The notes below the pieces were generated by a model. The model made no database searches. It was not told where the DNA came from and worked only from the letters and a program-made list of their open reading frames with translations. A stretch of 64,000 nucleotides of DNA from BAIKAL-G1 sp943370385 (lineage in GTDB: Bacteria > Cyanobacteriota > Cyanobacteriia > PCC-6307 > Cyanobiaceae): NCBI GenBank assembly GCA_943370385.1, contig CALRQT020000002.1, forward strand, positions 231,331 to 295,330, in the 5' to 3' direction. This document shows, in pieces, positions 27,001 through 30,000 of this stretch. Every line of letters begins with the position of its first letter. Position 1 is the first letter of the stretch. Made by a program: the position numbers and the translations under genes.

Positions 27001-30000
27001 TTGACATAAACTTGTTCGGATAGGCTACCTCGTTGCTAATTGTTAGATCACCTAGGGGCTTCTCTGTACTTCCAAGATTGGCTTTGCTCGTAATGAATGT
27101 TTGAGCATTATTATTTATCACACTTATTGAGCTTGCGATTGTATAAACATTGGCTTTTCCAGACTCCCCCTTGTCATCTTTTGCGCCACTATCTTTGTTG
27201 GTTGCGGCGTCACTATAGGCGCTATAGGCTTGCGTTATCTTATTGCTAATGTTGAGGCTTGGTGCAGCGTTCAGGGCTGATGATGTCGTTGTGATGTTAC
27301 CGTTGATCGTGGTAATTGCATTGTGCTCTACTACGTTTATAGCGGATGATAATGATATGCCCATGTTGCTTGTCTTGAACTCATCGCCATTTGATTTTTT
27401 TAATTCATCTTTAAACTTTGATCCTACGACAGTACCCCAACCCATTGTATTTTTATCCGATCCCGTCATTTTCTTGTTTCCATTTCCGGATATGGTCGGG
27501 ACCAGTAACATTGGATTGTTCATATAATCCCTTAGTTTCGGATTTGAGCCACTGGATGCCGATGCTGTCGCACTATTTTTAGCTTTGATGGCTGTAGCCA
27601 TGCTGATGCCACCCGTTTGGGCCGCATCAGAGCTTGTTACACCCTCTAAAGCTGCTTTTCCATTGACCAGTTGGTTGCCCAGGAGGAACCTGGGAACTGC
27701 TGCTTGATATTCCTGCTCATTCGTAGCAATTTGATAGACATTACCTCCTAGTGCAAGCACCCGTAACTCTTGGCCCGCTTCGATCCCCCTGATCCCACTT
27801 GCTCCGACGGCTGTTGTTGTCGTAAACCTTAGATAGGGGTTGATTCCCGTTGGCATCGTGGCTGGCCGTTTAATCGGATCAAGGCCTTGGGGATCTCGAT
27901 ACAGCTCTACACCAGAATTTTCGCGATCCACCTTTAGATAGACCTTGCAGCCATCGCTTAGGCCGGCGGGAGATGCCACGGTGCTAGAGCTGGTTATCCC
28001 AGGTAAGCTTTTATAATACTGTGCCTCTACAAGATTGTTTTCTGTTTTTATAGACGCTGGAACTGTTATGTTATTCCAGCGATTGCTGTTTTGCAGCCAT
28101 GAATTAGTATCTAGCGAAACAAAGACACTGGCCAACTTATTTTCTTGATAACTACGATCATTGTAAATTGTTATGATTTCGCCTGTTTCAAGGCTAAGTC
28201 CATTCAGATGGAGAGTATCATTCTCATTTGTAACGGCCTTGCTGGGGTCGAACGTTGCATAGGGAGCGTCACATTGAACCTGTAGGGTAGCTTTGCTTTT
28301 GGCGACTACTGTTGCGCCTTGCAGGCTTGGGCCATTGTTACTTCCTGCTAAAACATAATTGTCTGAGGTGCCGCCGATTGCTACCAGTTGATAGTTTCTC
28401 CCGTTGGTTTCTTGCCATAGGCTAGAATTAGGAGTGGTGCCAATCAGGGAGCGAAGTTGAGCGCCTGTAAGGCTTGTGGTATTGCCTTTATAGGTGTAAT
28501 ATTTGCCGCTGCAGCTGTCAGCAGATGTGGCTTTGGTTTCAACATATACGACTTGATTTTTAGTGATTTCCAGCGTAGTTGTTGCATTATTTCCCCTGGC
28601 ATCTATTATTTCATTTTCGCTAGTTAGGAAGACGTTTGCGCCCAGCAGATGGTTGTTGCTTTGTTGTAGTAAGCCTGATGTGATTGATACTACGGAATTA
28701 GCGGAATAGCGCCTATTGTCGTCTTTGATGATAAATGTCTGATTGGTCTGATTTGTAGCCGCTTGATTGGATGTAATTGAGCTTAACTCTAAGTCCTGAC
28801 TTGTATCCGAATCCTTGAATGCTACAGTCCCTGGAGCAAGGCTCAACTTGTTGCTACTTTCTAGTTGGTTGCATGATGATGTAATCGTGTATGTCTTACC
28901 GTTTATTGTACCATTTAGTAGTATTTGATCTCTCTGCAACTGCTTTGTTGCCGAATTGTAGTTTGTTGCTGCTTCTACAAATCTCTCTGCGCCCAGTTTT
29001 TTCCATATTGTCTCGTTAATGGTATCAATTAGCCCATCGCGAATCTCTGTAGTCTCGCTAGCTCCGACAGTATATGAAACTTCTAGGGGCTTTTGTGTGC
29101 CATCGTCGAATTTTAGTTTGATGGTATCCCCTTTTACCAGGTTACTGCCGAGGGTTAGGGTATTCGCTTGTGCTTGTTCTGAATTGTTTGCTTCCCCGGC
29201 CAATTGATACCCTTTGCCGGCGGTTAAAGATGTCAAGATAATGCTTCCGTTATCTGATGAATCTGCAGTCGCATTAATACTCGCTCCGCTGCCACTGCAA
29301 AGCCTATCGGTTGAGTTCAACTTGGCTAACAATCCATCCCGAATTTGTTGCAGTGTCATGCCACTCTGCGGCACAATATAGTTTACGAGGATATCATTTG
29401 CTGCGCCTTCCAGCTTGAAGCAAAGACTGATGCTATCCCCGGCATTATAATTGCCTTTAAGCGTGAGTTTGTCTGTCTGTTGCTGCGCGTTGGCTGTATA
29501 TGTTAAGGCGTTCCCAGTTGTTAGTGTAAGTGTTTGTGATTGCCCCACTTCATAGCGGAATACGTGCTGTGTGCCGATTCCGTAGCCGGTAAGGTCTATG
29601 GCCCTATTGCTCAGCACGTCATCGGCTGTTAAGGCCAGTGCAATGCGCCCTTGGCCGCGTCGAATGATGTAATACTCACGGTCAGCTTGTAATCCTTGGA
29701 TCGCTGCTGAATTACGTGCTGCTTGTTGATCTGGAAGCACAAAATAAGAAATTAGCTGGCCGGAGTTGATCGGCGGATATTCGCCATTAGAGTCCTGCGG
29801 TAGTTGAATCTCATTCATAGTTAGATCGATTTCATTATTTGATTCGCCATTGATTATTGCCGTGGCAGACTTATACACCTCATAGTGGTCACCCGTTGCT
29901 CCAGATGCGTCAATATCATGGGGACGCCCCTCTGCAATCACCACTTGATCGCCTGTAGTTGCATCGCCTTTTAAAACGGCTGTAACAGTATATGATTGGT